Of a stretch of 64,000 nt of DNA, positions 1-8,890 are shown one piece after another (positions within the stretch are counted from its first letter, which is position 1; each line of letters begins with the position of its first letter). The notes below the pieces were generated by a model. The model did not search any database. It saw only the letters and a program-made list of their open reading frames with translations, and was not told where the DNA came from. The stretch lies in NCBI GenBank assembly GCA_016930935.1, contig JAFGFT010000026.1:1-64000 (forward strand), in the 5' to 3' direction. The translations under genes and the position numbers were made by a program. The stretch is from Dehalococcoidia bacterium. GTDB taxonomy: Bacteria > Chloroflexota > Dehalococcoidia > GIF9 > AB-539-J10.

Positions 1-159
1 ATGGACCGTTTGACACCCGACCAGAAGGAAGTTGTCAGCCTGCGTTTCTTCGCCGGACTCAGCGCGAAGGAGACTGCCGAGGTCATGCACAAGGGGCATG
101 GGGCTGTTCGAGAGATGCAGCGTGCAGCGCTTGAGAGACTGCGAGGGCTACTTGCCTGA
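1..159 (+). CDS. RNA polymerase sigma factor, ECF type, C-terminal fragment (partial at window edge)
   Basis: Frame 1 is open from the first base to TGA at 157-159 and is missing from the ORF track. The 52 residues (LTPDQKEVVSLRF, then GLSAKETAEVM) read as sigma-70 region 4, the helix-turn-helix that contacts the -35 element. The pattern 'L..Q+.V..LRF..GLS..E.A..M....GAV...Q..AL..L' is typical of ECF sigma factors. The 5' part lies outside the window. The next gene starts 1 base after the stop, so the two are probably co-transcribed, as usual for a sigma factor and its regulator. Confidence 0.85.
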   Translation: MDRLTPDQKEVVSLRFFAGLSAKETAEVMHKGHGAVREMQRAALERLRGLLA

Positions 160-160
160 G

Positions 161-1312
161 ATGGCGGAACGACACATGAAGGGCTTCGAACTGATACTGG
201 ATGAGTGCCTCGACCGGATTGCCTCCGGCGAGTCGATTGCCGACGTTCTAGCCTCTTATCCGGAACAGGCGTCTTCGCTCGAGCCACTGCTGCGTGCTGC
301 AGAGGTGACACTCGATGCAGGACGATTCGAACCTTCGAACGCCGGCATGGAACGCGCACGTCAGAAACTCGCCGCGGCACGCATCGCGCGCGCCGCGCAC
401 ACCCAGTCAATGGTCAAACCGTCCATCGTGGACCGACTGCGCCGACTCCGTCTGCCAGCCTCCACAATAGCGACTATTGCGGTTCTCGCACTAACCGCAG
501 TCCTGCTCCTGCGTCCTGCGATGGAGACAGGGGAGATACCCTTTCAGCCCCCTGCGGAGGAGCCCGCCGTGGTGGATGATACCCCTGGTATTGATACGCC
601 TGCAGAGCCTCATGAAACAGACGTGCCAGACGTCGCTGAGGTGACTGATGAGACAGCAGGGAACCCCGCTGAAGAGGTACCCGAAACCGCTCCTCTGCTC
701 GTCCCTCCTGATTCCGACGGCTCATTCGTCTTCTACGTGAGCGACCAGCCAAACGACATAGGCGATTTCGAACAACTCATGGTGACTGTCTCACGCATCG
801 AGTTGAAACCGCGTGATGGCGGCCAATGGGTCGAAATCGTGCCAGAGCCAATGAGTATCGACCTGGTACAACTGCAGGGCACCCGCGCAACGGAGTTGTG
901 GCGCGGCAACCTGCCAGAAGGCGAGTACGACGCAGTGTTCCTGTCCATCGGAACCATCCAGGGAACCCTTGCGTCTTCCGGTGAGGAGGCCGACGTGGTG
1001 TTGCCGTCAGACCGGCTCCACATACAATCCCCGTTCACTATTGCTGAGGGTGAAGACGTCGACTATGTATTCGATATCACCGTGCATCGGAACGGCAACG
1101 GCTACCTCATATCTCCGCAAGCCACAGAGAGCGGCGTTGGCCGCGAGATTGAGCGTATCCAACTTTCGGAAGACCCTCTCGGCCATCCCGGACCACAACC
1201 AGGAAAGTCAGGAGATGCGCCTGGACAGCAGGACTCGGACCCTCCCTTAGCAGACAAGCCAGGACCAGGACCGGGACAGACTCCGAGAACAAGAACCATC
1301 AAACGCGCCTGA
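161..1312 (+). CDS. Single-pass membrane protein, anti-sigma-like N-terminus plus DUF4382 domain
   Basis: The ORF track starts at 32, but that region is the sigma-factor gene in another frame. ATG 161, directly after the sigma stop, gives 383 aa. The N-terminal ~75 residues are a helical Asp/Glu-rich segment (DECLDRIASGES, then LEPLLRAA) often seen in Chloroflexota genes behind ECF sigma factors. One membrane helix follows near residues 98-118 (TIATIAVLALTAVLLL). After an acidic, Pro-rich linker, a DUF4382 domain covers about residues 187-335 (FVFYVSDQPNDIGDF, then FDITVHRNG). The tail is Pro/Gly-rich. I infer that it holds the sigma factor at the membrane with an exported DUF4382 sensor domain. 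The anti-sigma role rests on position only. Confidence 0.75.
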   Translation: MAERHMKGFELILDECLDRIASGESIADVLASYPEQASSLEPLLRAAEVTLDAGRFEPSNAGMERARQKLAAARIARAAHTQSMVKPSIVDRLRRLRLPASTIATIAVLALTAVLLLRPAMETGEIPFQPPAEEPAVVDDTPGIDTPAEPHETDVPDVAEVTDETAGNPAEEVPETAPLLVPPDSDGSFVFYVSDQPNDIGDFEQLMVTVSRIELKPRDGGQWVEIVPEPMSIDLVQLQGTRATELWRGNLPEGEYDAVFLSIGTIQGTLASSGEEADVVLPSDRLHIQSPFTIAEGEDVDYVFDITVHRNGNGYLISPQATESGVGREIERIQLSEDPLGHPGPQPGKSGDAPGQQDSDPPLADKPGPGPGQTPRTRTIKRA

Positions 1313-1380
1313 CATTTTCCCTCACGCTCCGTTTTCATCTGTGGAATCCATACTGAATCTCCCCTCAGGAGTATTACGAT

Positions 1381-2238
1381 ATGAAGACACGAATAGCGCT
1401 ACTACTTGCCCTGGTCCTCGGCACTTTACAGCTCGCCGCCTGTGCGACGCCGGTGAATGAGACGACCTCACCCGACGTCCAGACGCAGGGAGCAGCAGCA
1501 ACCACTACTCAGAATGCCGAGCCAAACTTCCTGCTCGTTGTCAGCGATGAAGCGAACGACATCGCCGATTTCACCAGCCTCTGGGTGACTATCACCAGTA
1601 TCGGCTTCGTCCAGGGCGATAACGAGGGTATCATCGAAGTACCGCTCGACCCAACGGCTACAGTCAACCTCGTGGAGTTCCAGGGTGCAGACGCAGTAGA
1701 CCTCTGGGAAGGCTATATCCCCGATGGAGACTACACAGGGGTATTCCTGTACGTTGACACGACTGTCACGGGCGAACTGACAGACGGCGGTGACCCTATT
1801 GAGGTCAAGCTGCCCTCCAACAAGCTGCACCTCACAATCCCCCTGACAGTGGGAGATGAGGCGGAAGGAGACATGACCGAGTTCGTGTTCGACATCACCG
1901 TACACCGCGCAGGAAACAGCGGACAGTACATTCTCAGCCCTCAACTCAGCGAGAGCGGTGAAGGGAAAGAGTATCGTCTGCTGGAGAAGACCCAGAACCG
2001 TCTGAAGACGGGCAAACCGGAGTGGGCCGGCAACCCTGAAGATGCAGGAAAACCTGAGAAGGCGGGGAAGCCGGAAGAAGCCGGGACAGGCGCCCAGGCC
2101 GCTCCACCCGAAGATGCAGGAAAACCGACGGACGCCGGCAAGCCGGCCGATGGTGGCAAACGCGAAGAAGCCGGAATACCCGACATGGCAGACAAGCCAG
2201 GAACTGATAGTGACTCCCCGGGCGGCGGCCAATCCTGA
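1381..2238 (+). CDS. DUF4382 domain lipoprotein with PEAGKP-type repeat tail
   Basis: 285 aa. The signal peptide ends in a lipobox (LQLAAC, Cys about 21), so it should be lipid-anchored outside the membrane. A DUF4382 domain follows (LLVVSDEANDIADF, then EFVFDITVHRAG), clearly paralogous to the domain of the gene just upstream. The last ~80 residues are a low-complexity run of short GKPE-AG units (GKPEKAGKPEEAG). Position 68 bases behind the upstream gene and the shared domain suggest one transcription unit. The function of DUF4382 is not known to me. Confidence 0.85.
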   Translation: MKTRIALLLALVLGTLQLAACATPVNETTSPDVQTQGAAATTTQNAEPNFLLVVSDEANDIADFTSLWVTITSIGFVQGDNEGIIEVPLDPTATVNLVEFQGADAVDLWEGYIPDGDYTGVFLYVDTTVTGELTDGGDPIEVKLPSNKLHLTIPLTVGDEAEGDMTEFVFDITVHRAGNSGQYILSPQLSESGEGKEYRLLEKTQNRLKTGKPEWAGNPEDAGKPEKAGKPEEAGTGAQAAPPEDAGKPTDAGKPADGGKREEAGIPDMADKPGTDSDSPGGGQS

Positions 2239-2294
2239 GTAGCCCGGCAATCATCCATCTCAGACCCAACCACTGACCACGCTACATCCCACAG

Positions 2295-2327
2295 GGACCC
2301 GCGAGAGATACCCCCCTCCGCGGGTCC
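2295..2327 (+). terminator. Hairpin downstream of the DUF4382 lipoprotein
   Basis: A perfect 9-bp stem GGACCCGCG / CGCGGGTCC with a 15-base loop lies 57 bases after the stop. No long T-run follows, so it is a weak intrinsic terminator or a 3'-end stabilising stem. Confidence 0.5.
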
Positions 2328-2816
2328 TCTGTGCATACACGCAGGCTGTCATTCCATCACACAAACAGTACTATTTCTCCCTGAAATCTCTGTTATTCAG
2401 CGTCAACCCGGCGTATCATGACGCTACTTCATTCTCTTTGCTGCGCTGTCGCGTCACGACGGCACCTGTTGCTCGTCGTTGAAAATGTACGTGGCGAACA
2501 GAGAACTTCGTCGGCTCAGCCCAGCACGGCGAAGGTCATCATGGCGCGACAGCACCAGTTCGATTCCCTCTATCCAGTGCAGCACCAGACCAGCAAGTGT
2601 GGTCAAATGCTCCACTCCCTTCCATCACCACGGTCATGCACGGCCATCAGGCCAATCAGTCTGACAAATCGTGAAGCGGGCTCCGCATCCGGGTCATCGG
2701 GCGGCACGAATCCTGCAGTCACTGGACAACCACCAGAATACAGGCACAACAGTAACGCGGACTGTATGTGAGACCATCCTTCTGAATTACCCGTAGCGCC
2801 CGCGAGAAAAGTTACG
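2328..2816. other. Intergenic stretch with no supported gene
   Basis: About 490 bases between the lipoprotein terminator and the promoter of the diguanylate cyclase. ORFs here (2418..2771 and 2479..2664) lack a Shine-Dalgarno sequence and have a composition unlike a folded protein. I see no RNA gene or repeat. Confidence 0.5.
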
Positions 2817-2828
2817 TATACTGCGCAC
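2817..2828 (+). promoter_or_regulatory. Probable -10 box of the diguanylate cyclase gene
   Basis: TATACT at 2817-2822 is followed by only six bases before ATG 2829. Transcription starting 7 bases after the box would begin at the start codon, giving a leaderless mRNA. No good -35 and no Shine-Dalgarno sequence is visible. Confidence 0.4.
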
Positions 2829-3455
2829 ATGTCTGACGACACAGGACCTTCGGCAGAGTCACATGAGCTGTTTCTCAAACTGACACAACTCAACAATGAC
2901 TTGCAGAGTGTGCAGCAGGAGTTGGCGCGCAAGAACGCTGACCTGGAGAGACTGGCCTACTTTGACACGCTCACCGGTCTGTTCAATCGCCGCTCCATCC
3001 TGGAGAAGCTCAATGAGTGGCTTCGTCACCTGGAACGCTACGGCGGACGGCTCTGTGTCATCATGCTCGACATTGACCACTTCAAGGCCGTCAATGACCT
3101 CTACGGCCACAGAATTGGGGACCGTGTACTGACGAACATCGCTCACCTGATGAGAGAGACCATCAGGCAAACAGACTTCGTTGGCAGGTACGGAGGCGAG
3201 GAATTCCTCATCCTCCTGCCGCAGACGGACGCCGGTGGAGCCGCCATCGTGGCCGAAAGAACGAGGGCATCGATTCAGGGATGCCCGATGCACGATGCAG
3301 AAGGAAAGGCTTTCCCTGTCACCGCAAGCCTGGGAGTGGCGGAGTGGTGCAAGGGAGACGATGAGGACCTTCTCATCACCAGGGCAGATGCCGCCCTGTA
3401 CCGGGCGAAAGATGCAGGACGAAACAAGGTAGAGATTACGGCCTGCACCCTCTAG
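2829..3455 (+). CDS. Diguanylate cyclase (GGDEF domain)
   Basis: 208 aa, predicted to make cyclic di-GMP from two GTP. A short N-terminal helix (residues 12-38, likely coiled coil for dimerisation) leads into a full GGDEF domain. The signature is RYGGEEF, and an inhibitory I-site RxxD (RQTD) sits exactly five residues upstream, so product feedback inhibition is likely. The metal-binding aspartate region is LDIDHFKAVND. There is no membrane segment or recognisable sensor domain, so input presumably comes through the N-terminal helix or a partner protein. Confidence 0.93.
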   Translation: MSDDTGPSAESHELFLKLTQLNNDLQSVQQELARKNADLERLAYFDTLTGLFNRRSILEKLNEWLRHLERYGGRLCVIMLDIDHFKAVNDLYGHRIGDRVLTNIAHLMRETIRQTDFVGRYGGEEFLILLPQTDAGGAAIVAERTRASIQGCPMHDAEGKAFPVTASLGVAEWCKGDDEDLLITRADAALYRAKDAGRNKVEITACTL

Positions 3456-3553
3456 CGGTCCTTCACGCACACGGACTGCCTCAAGGACAGGAATCTCCTA
3501 CCGCCCACAACCCCGTCAGGCTGTAGCTGACACCCGCGCTCCCCAGTGAAGCG

Positions 3554-4072
3554 CTACTCTGCGTCCCGCGCGTCCAGAATCATCTCGGCTGCCTTACGCG
3601 CGGCCTTGCCGACCACGCTACCGCACAGCACGTATCCGCCATCATCTATGAACGCCTGAGCTTCCGTCGGATTGGCGCTGTCATACACCCTACCCATGCC
3701 GGTTTCACGAATGTCATAGCACATCTTGTAGCCAATCTCTTTCTCGAACCAGCGATGGAACTCCTTCGCCTTCTTGGTCACGAATGAGCGGCGAGGTGGA
3801 TTCGCCTCAGTTGCATCGTAATCGACAAGAGCAAGACCAAGAGCCATGATGCCCCCTGTCAGACCACCACAATGGTTGCGTGTGCCGGCGATACCTCCAG
3901 AAAACGGGATTGATGCCTTCAACGTCGCTTCAATGCACTTCTCGTCGGCCAGTTCGAGGTTCTTCGCCACTGCGTACAGCGTGCATCGCGCGCATGCCTT
4001 CTTCGTCTGTTCCATCTCATTCGCTTCCTGCTCGATCCGGTCGAGAAGTTCCTTGCGTTCATCCGCCGTCAT
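3554..4072 (-). CDS. C_GCAxxG_C_C family redox protein (copy 1)
   Basis: 172 aa. Conserved cysteines fit the C_GCAxxG_C_C family (putative redox-active or metal-binding proteins): CARC near residue 27, NHCGGLTGG, MCYDI and VLCGSVVG. It starts at ATG 4072 with a strong GGGGAGG eight bases upstream. It has two close relatives in this window (4843..5361 and 12387..12911) with the same length and a shared C-terminal motif (GKAARKAAEMI). Copy 1 stands alone, convergent with the diguanylate cyclase and divergent from the VOC gene. The biochemical function of the family is not established. Confidence 0.85.
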   Translation of the reverse strand: MTADERKELLDRIEQEANEMEQTKKACARCTLYAVAKNLELADEKCIEATLKASIPFSGGIAGTRNHCGGLTGGIMALGLALVDYDATEANPPRRSFVTKKAKEFHRWFEKEIGYKMCYDIRETGMGRVYDSANPTEAQAFIDDGGYVLCGSVVGKAARKAAEMILDARDAE

Positions 4073-4180
4073 TGAGTAGTCCTCCCCTTCATAATTCTCA
4101 TTGGGCCATCAGCACGCACGTGTGCTGAATCCGTACTGCGTCTCGAATGTCAGCCTACCACGCTGCCCCCAATCTGCGTC

Positions 4181-4209
4181 TTCGAAAGCACAAACGGACA
4201 TGGTATAGT
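4181..4209 (+). promoter_or_regulatory. Probable promoter of the VOC gene
   Basis: TTCGAA (4181-4186), a 17-base spacer and TATAGT (4204-4209) lie 42 bases ahead of ATG 4252. Spacing is ideal and the -10 matches five of six consensus bases. The -35 is poor. Confidence 0.4.
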
Positions 4210-4251
4210 ACCAGCGTATGCGAACATCTGAAAGGACAAGGGAGGCACGTC

Positions 4252-4734
4252 ATGATTAAAGGGATTCAGCACGTCAGTTTCACGGTAAGCGATATCGATG
4301 AAGCACGTTCATTCTTTGTCGACAAGCTCGGATTGGAAGCAAATGACATTCGTGAGGTCAGCGGCGAAAGGGTCGAGAAGATAATCGGTTTCCAGGACCT
4401 CAAGATGCGCATCACAAACATCATTCTTCCCGACAATGGAAACGTTGAGCTCATTCAGTATGTGAGCCCCAAGGGCAAGACGATTGACCTCGCAACCTGC
4501 AATACCGGCGTTGCCCACCTCGGATTCGTCGTGGATGACGTCGAAAACACCTACAAGGACTGGGTAACGAAGGGCGTCACGTTCGTCTGCGAACCGCAAT
4601 GGGCGGCCGGAGGCGCTCTCAAGGGCTGGGGAATCTGCTATTTCCGCGGCCCTGACGGCATCACGATGGAAATCATGGAGGCACCCAAGGGCGTCAAGCT
4701 TCACCCTGCAACCGGCACCCCTGTCGAAGACTAG
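4252..4734 (+). CDS. VOC/glyoxalase-fold protein
   Basis: 160 aa with start ATG 4252, chosen because GGGAGG ends six bases upstream. The longer ORF from 4147 is not needed. It contains two halves of the vicinal oxygen chelate fold: IQHVSFTVSDIDEARSFF at the N-terminus and GVAHLGFVVDDVENTYKDW about 80 residues later. It ends with the glyoxalase-type strand GPDGITMEIMEAP. The metal ligands appear to be His (QHVS), Glu (VELIQ), His (AHLGF) and Glu (MEIME). It could be a lyase, isomerase or dioxygenase. The substrate cannot be read from sequence, though the neighbouring epimerase and redox genes suggest a catabolic role. Confidence 0.85.
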   Translation: MIKGIQHVSFTVSDIDEARSFFVDKLGLEANDIREVSGERVEKIIGFQDLKMRITNIILPDNGNVELIQYVSPKGKTIDLATCNTGVAHLGFVVDDVENTYKDWVTKGVTFVCEPQWAAGGALKGWGICYFRGPDGITMEIMEAPKGVKLHPATGTPVED

Positions 4735-4760
4735 TTCAGAAGGCTGGCCCGTTACACAGC

Positions 4761-4797
4761 ACTGGCGGCCAATCCCCGTGAGGGACTGGCCGCCAGT
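4761..4797. terminator. Bidirectional terminator hairpin between convergent genes
   Basis: A perfect 11-bp stem ACTGGCGGCCA / TGGCCGCCAGT with a 15-base loop lies between the VOC gene (+) and C_GCAxxG_C_C copy 2 (-). Confidence 0.65.
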
Positions 4798-4842
4798 TTC
4801 ATCAATCAGCCTTGTTTCAGCTTTTGAGCGTAGTGCAACGGG

Positions 4843-5361
4843 CTACGCGCTACGAAACTCAAGAATCATCTCAGCCGCTTTGCGCGCAGCTTTGCCCACC
4901 AGGCCAGCACACATCTCATTGCCGCCTGCCTCGATGTATTTCTGGTTCTCAACAGGGTCAGCCTGGTCATAGAACCGGCCAAGGTTAGCGTCGCGGATGT
5001 CATAGCAGGACGCATGACCAACTTCCTTTTCGAACCATCGGAAGAAGGTCTTGGCGGCGGACATCACCGGCTTGCGCGCCTCGGGATTCTTGGTACCAGG
5101 ATCGTAACCAACCATACCCATTCCTATGGCCATCACTCCGCCAATGAGCGCGCCGCACTCATTCCGCGTGCTGGCGATGCCACCACTGAGCGGGATGGCA
5201 GTCTTGAGGGCGCCATTCAGAGCGTCATCAGAGCCAAGGTCGAGGTTTCTGCCCACGGCGAGCAGTGTCGAGCGAGCACACACACCCACCTCACGGTGAA
5301 GCCTTTCACCGTCCGCCTGAATCTTGTCGAGCAGTGCAATCTGTTCGGCAGTAAGAGCCAT
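4843..5361 (-). CDS. C_GCAxxG_C_C family redox protein (copy 2)
   Basis: 172 aa, starting at ATG 5361 (MALTAEQ) rather than the ORF-track 5406, because AGGAGG lies nine bases ahead of it. Family cysteines are at VCARS, NECGALIGG, SCYDIRD and MCAGLVG. It keeps only one Cys of the CxxC seen in copies 1 and 3 (CARS instead of CARC). It follows epimerase 1 on the same strand after a ~260-base gap in which I see no gene. Confidence 0.85.
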   Translation of the reverse strand: MALTAEQIALLDKIQADGERLHREVGVCARSTLLAVGRNLDLGSDDALNGALKTAIPLSGGIASTRNECGALIGGVMAIGMGMVGYDPGTKNPEARKPVMSAAKTFFRWFEKEVGHASCYDIRDANLGRFYDQADPVENQKYIEAGGNEMCAGLVGKAARKAAEMILEFRSA

Positions 5362-5621
5362 GTAGTTGAGCCTCCTAAATCTCCAGCTATGCTGGGAGTA
5401 ATTCACACAATTCTATCAGGTACCTGCTCCGGCAAGAACATCCACTCGCAACGCCCGGTGGGCCATGACAGTCTTATCGGGCAACAAGCAAGCTGCATCA
5501 CACACGTAATGCTCGTTGTCGAGCCGAGAGCAGGAAACCGCCACGAGGGCACAAGACACAACCTTGTACCATCACGCGACAACTGAACATGCACGCGGCA
5601 GGTAAATGCCTGCCTTCAACC

Positions 5622-6596
5622 CTAGAACTCCGGTATCTCATAGTTCAGCAGTTCCCGATTCTCCGTGCACTGCTTCACATAGTCCTGCATCGACTTATCG
5701 AGGTCGAACTCAGGTTTGAAACCCCAATCCTCTCTCGCCAGGCTGATATCCATCTGGCGGGCCAGGTTCAATGACTTGACCTTCGCCATCATGTCTGCGT
5801 TCACACGGAAACTTATGTCGGCCTCTGGCACGTACTTCTTCGCGACATCAGCCAACTGCTTCGCCGTCACCGAATAGCCCATGATGGGGTACACACGGTA
5901 CCTCAGTTTGGCATCGTCTGCTTCATTCAAGTCAATGAGGGCTTTCGCCGCGTCCTTCACGTAGATACTTGCCACCTCAACGTCCGGCTCTACAAAGACC
6001 TTGAATGGTCGTTTCAGGGCAGCCATCTGCAGGGTCCAGACAACGAATTGTCCAGGGTTCACGCCGCCGCGACCGGGACCATTCACGATGCAGTAGCGCA
6101 CTCCGCGGAAATTGACGCCGAAGTGACGCCAGTACGACTCGCCCATACGCTCGCCGCATACTTTCGTCATTCCATAAAACGTACCCGGCCTCTGCGGAAA
6201 GTCCATCGGAATGAATGCATCACCGTCAGAGTACGACGACTGCGTGCTGGCGAAGATGACGCTCTTCAGGTTGAACAGTCGCGCCGCCTCGAGAATGTTG
6301 TAGGTACCTGTGATATTCGCGTCGAATGCGGTCGCAGGGTCGCGCTCTGTAAGCGGGGGTATTGCCGCGCCAACGTGATAGATGGTATCAACCTTGTTGG
6401 CCGTGATGGCCTCCGCCACATGCGCCCAGTTGCCCAGGCTGCCGACCTTCACCGCGAACTCGCCCTTGATATCCTCGAGAAACGGTGACGATGGCACGAT
6501 GTCGAAGACCGTGACATTGTCGCCTTTGTCCAGGAGCATGCGGACCAGATGCCTGCCCACAAACCCGAATCCGCCGGTAATCATGCTGTTTGCCAT
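5622..6596 (-). CDS. NAD-dependent epimerase/dehydratase (copy 1)
   Basis: 324 aa from ATG 6596 (MANSMITGG). GAGGAG lies about nine bases upstream, and the ORF-track extension to 6662 overlaps the SDR end. It has an N-terminal Rossmann motif GGFGFVGRHL, a catalytic Ser/Tyr/Lys set (ASTQSS, then FYGMTK) and an extended-SDR substrate region (VASIYVKDAAKAL). It should convert or oxidise a sugar nucleotide or similar carbonyl compound with bound NAD. A same-length paralogue lies at 11302..12276. It sits 66 bases after the SDR gene on the same strand and probably forms an operon with it. Confidence 0.88.
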   Translation of the reverse strand: MANSMITGGFGFVGRHLVRMLLDKGDNVTVFDIVPSSPFLEDIKGEFAVKVGSLGNWAHVAEAITANKVDTIYHVGAAIPPLTERDPATAFDANITGTYNILEAARLFNLKSVIFASTQSSYSDGDAFIPMDFPQRPGTFYGMTKVCGERMGESYWRHFGVNFRGVRYCIVNGPGRGGVNPGQFVVWTLQMAALKRPFKVFVEPDVEVASIYVKDAAKALIDLNEADDAKLRYRVYPIMGYSVTAKQLADVAKKYVPEADISFRVNADMMAKVKSLNLARQMDISLAREDWGFKPEFDLDKSMQDYVKQCTENRELLNYEIPEF

Positions 6597-6662
6597 TCTT
6601 CTATGTCTCCTCTCGTTGTGCCGGCGCCCGGGACGTCCGGCCTGTTGCAGAAATGCTGACAC

Positions 6663-7436
6663 CTATCCCCTGGGGAGCGTGCGATACACCAGCCAGCCGC
6701 CGTCGACCGGCAATGTGACACCGGTGATGTAGTCTGAAAGGTCAGAGACCAGGAAAAGAGTGGCATCCGCAAGGTCCTGCGGCACTGCAAGTCTCCCCAT
6801 GGGAACATTCTTTCCGACCTTATCGAGGTCAGCCCCGGCCCTCTTGAATGCCTCAATCGACATGGGAGTGAGACAGAACCCCGGGGCAATGCAGTTCACA
6901 TTGATGCCATAGGGCGCCCATTCAACCGCCAGTGTATGCGTCAGGTCAACCACGGCACCCTTCGCAGGAACATATGCCGGTCGCGGCGCCAGACCGGTGA
7001 ACGCGGCCACCGAGCTGATATTGACTATCTTGCCGGTGCGGTGCTCCACCATCCATTGGCCGGCACGCCGACAGCACAGGTACGTCCCCCGCACGATGAC
7101 GCGGAAGACCTCATCCCATTTCTCAATCGCCGACTCGGTCGTAGGAACCCCCTGGTCGATGATGCCGGCGTTGTTGACCAGTATATGAATACCACCAAGC
7201 TGTTCAATCGTTCGAGTCACCATTGCGTCGACTTCACCGGGGTCACCGACATCGGCCTTCACGGCGATCGCCTTCCGGCCAAGTGCGCGTACTTCTTCCG
7301 CCGTTTCTTCTGCCGCGTCCAGGTTCACGTCATTGATGCACAGGTCTGCGCCCGCATTGGCGAGCGTCAGCGCCATCGTCCGTCCTATTCCTCTCCCTGC
7401 GCCGGTGATAAGCGCAATCTTTCCATCAAGTCGCAT
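6663..7436 (-). CDS. Short-chain dehydrogenase/reductase (3-oxoacyl-ACP reductase-like)
   Basis: 257 aa. Start ATG 7436 (MRLDGKIALIT) has GAGGAGG five bases upstream. Classical SDR features are TGAGRGIG for NAD(P), NNAGI, a catalytic Ser in NISSVA, and YVPAKG with the YxxxK Tyr and Lys. The C-terminus is ITGVTLPVDGG. The substrate is unknown. It lies between the TRAP transporter and epimerase 1, so it may act on an imported organic acid or derived alcohol. Confidence 0.9.
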   Translation of the reverse strand: MRLDGKIALITGAGRGIGRTMALTLANAGADLCINDVNLDAAEETAEEVRALGRKAIAVKADVGDPGEVDAMVTRTIEQLGGIHILVNNAGIIDQGVPTTESAIEKWDEVFRVIVRGTYLCCRRAGQWMVEHRTGKIVNISSVAAFTGLAPRPAYVPAKGAVVDLTHTLAVEWAPYGINVNCIAPGFCLTPMSIEAFKRAGADLDKVGKNVPMGRLAVPQDLADATLFLVSDLSDYITGVTLPVDGGWLVYRTLPRG

Positions 7437-7496
7437 AGAGTCCTCCTCGTGTATTCCCGCGAGTCGCTGCCAACTCGTGCATCTGCAATTATGCTC

Positions 7497-7534
7497 GCAG
7501 GTCGCACCCTCTGTTTGCAAGGGGTGCGACCTGC
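7497..7534 (-). terminator. Hairpin after dctM
   Basis: A perfect 13-bp stem GCAGGTCGCACCC / GGGTGCGACCTGC with a 12-base loop starts 19 bases past the dctM stop on the minus strand. There is no U-run, but the stem is very stable. It probably separates the transporter from the SDR-epimerase genes. Confidence 0.65.
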
Positions 7535-7552
7535 GGAATCAATCAAGCACTA

Positions 7553-8890
7553 TTAGAACTTGATCATGTGGTGAGGCAGCCAGAGGATAATGTCAGGGAA
7601 GATGATGCACAGAATCAGTGCCACAACAATGAATCCCACGAACGGTGCTATCCCTTTAATTATGTGCGCCGTCGTTATGCCCCATTCTTCCTTTGCTATC
7701 CCACGCAGGAAGAATATGGCCGGAGCCATGGGTGGAGTCATGAAGGCCATCTGCAGGTTCACACACACCATTATGGCGAACCATAGAGGGTCGAAACCGA
7801 GCTGGGGCATTATGGGAGCCAGCAGCGGAACAAGGATGAACACAATGGCCATCCAGTCCACCAGGAATCCCAGGATGAACACGACAAACATGATGAGGGC
7901 GAACGCTCCCCAACTCCCACCGGGCGCAGCCATAATCATGTCAGCAACCACCGTTCCACCCTGAAGACGAAGGAATACGCCGGTGAACATGGTGGCACTC
8001 CAGCCAATCATCAATGCCATGGTGGACACTTTGACGGTCTGGTACATCGTTTCCCTCAACACGGTCCAGGTGAGCTTCTTATTCACGAAAGCCAGTATGG
8101 TCGCAGCAAACGCTCCGCACGCTGCGGCTTCCGTTGGGGCCGCGATGCCGAAGAAGATGACGCCCAGTACGCTCAAGACAAGTATGAGCGGAGGCAACAT
8201 GCCGGTAAAGAGCGTCTTCGCCTTGAAACTGAACGGCACAGACCGTTCCTCAGTGCTCAGTAGCGGAGCAACGCTCGGCTGCAGGAATGCACGCACCGCA
8301 ATGTAGGTAACGTACAACCCCGACAGGAGCAGTCCAGGGCCAAACGCGCCCATGAACAGCTTCCCGACGGAGATTCCTGCCATCGGGCCATAGATGACAA
8401 GCATGATGCTCGGCGGAATCAGAATGCCGAGGCTTCCCCCTGCACAAACAGAGCCGCAGATGAGCGACCTGTCATAGCCTCTCTTCAACATGCTCGGAAT
8501 GCCGATGAGGCCAAGTGTGATGACTGAAGCCGCAATGATACCCACGCAGGCAGCCAGGACCGTACCCATCAGCACAGTGGCGATTGCAAGTCCACCGCGA
8601 AGACCGCCGAACGCAAGGTAGAGCCCATGGTACAACCCCTCGGCACACCCTGACTTCTCCACCATGGACCCCATGAAGATGAACAGCGGGATGGCCAGAA
8701 GGATATAGCTGATCATCATGCCCCAGAGTCGTACACGTAAGAGGGAAAAGACATCAGGCCCCATGACCAGGAAGCCGACGACCATTGCAACACCACCGAC
8801 GATGAACGGCAGTGGATATCCCAGGAACACGCCAATGAAGACGAGCCCGAACATCAAGAGGACAACCATCTCAGGACTGATGCTTACCAT
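7553..8890 (-). CDS. dctM: TRAP transporter large permease subunit, DctM-like
   Basis: 445 aa and very hydrophobic, with about 12 predicted membrane helices. It shows DctM landmarks such as GLIGIPSMLKRGYD and GSLGILIPPSIMLVIYG. It forms the ion-coupled translocation channel of a tripartite periplasmic transporter. Its start overlaps the dctQ stop by 7 bases, which implies translational coupling. Substrates of such systems are typically carboxylic acids. The exact one is not readable here. Confidence 0.95.
   Translation of the reverse strand: MVSISPEMVVLLMFGLVFIGVFLGYPLPFIVGGVAMVVGFLVMGPDVFSLLRVRLWGMMISYILLAIPLFIFMGSMVEKSGCAEGLYHGLYLAFGGLRGGLAIATVLMGTVLAACVGIIAASVITLGLIGIPSMLKRGYDRSLICGSVCAGGSLGILIPPSIMLVIYGPMAGISVGKLFMGAFGPGLLLSGLYVTYIAVRAFLQPSVAPLLSTEERSVPFSFKAKTLFTGMLPPLILVLSVLGVIFFGIAAPTEAAACGAFAATILAFVNKKLTWTVLRETMYQTVKVSTMALMIGWSATMFTGVFLRLQGGTVVADMIMAAPGGSWGAFALIMFVVFILGFLVDWMAIVFILVPLLAPIMPQLGFDPLWFAIMVCVNLQMAFMTPPMAPAIFFLRGIAKEEWGITTAHIIKGIAPFVGFIVVALILCIIFPDIILWLPHHMIKF

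Noticed and set aside
1468-2250. 260-aa minus-strand ORF opposite the DUF4382 lipoprotein
   Set aside because: It is the antisense of the GKPE-AG repeat and DUF4382 coding sequence, with no ribosome binding site and odd composition. A shadow ORF.
2418-2771. 117-aa plus-strand ORF in the gap before the diguanylate cyclase
   Set aside because: No Shine-Dalgarno sequence, no domain pattern and a Ser/Arg/His-rich composition typical of non-coding reading.
5014-5586. 190-aa plus-strand ORF over the second C_GCAxxG_C_C gene
   Set aside because: Antisense to a well-supported gene with its own Shine-Dalgarno sequence.
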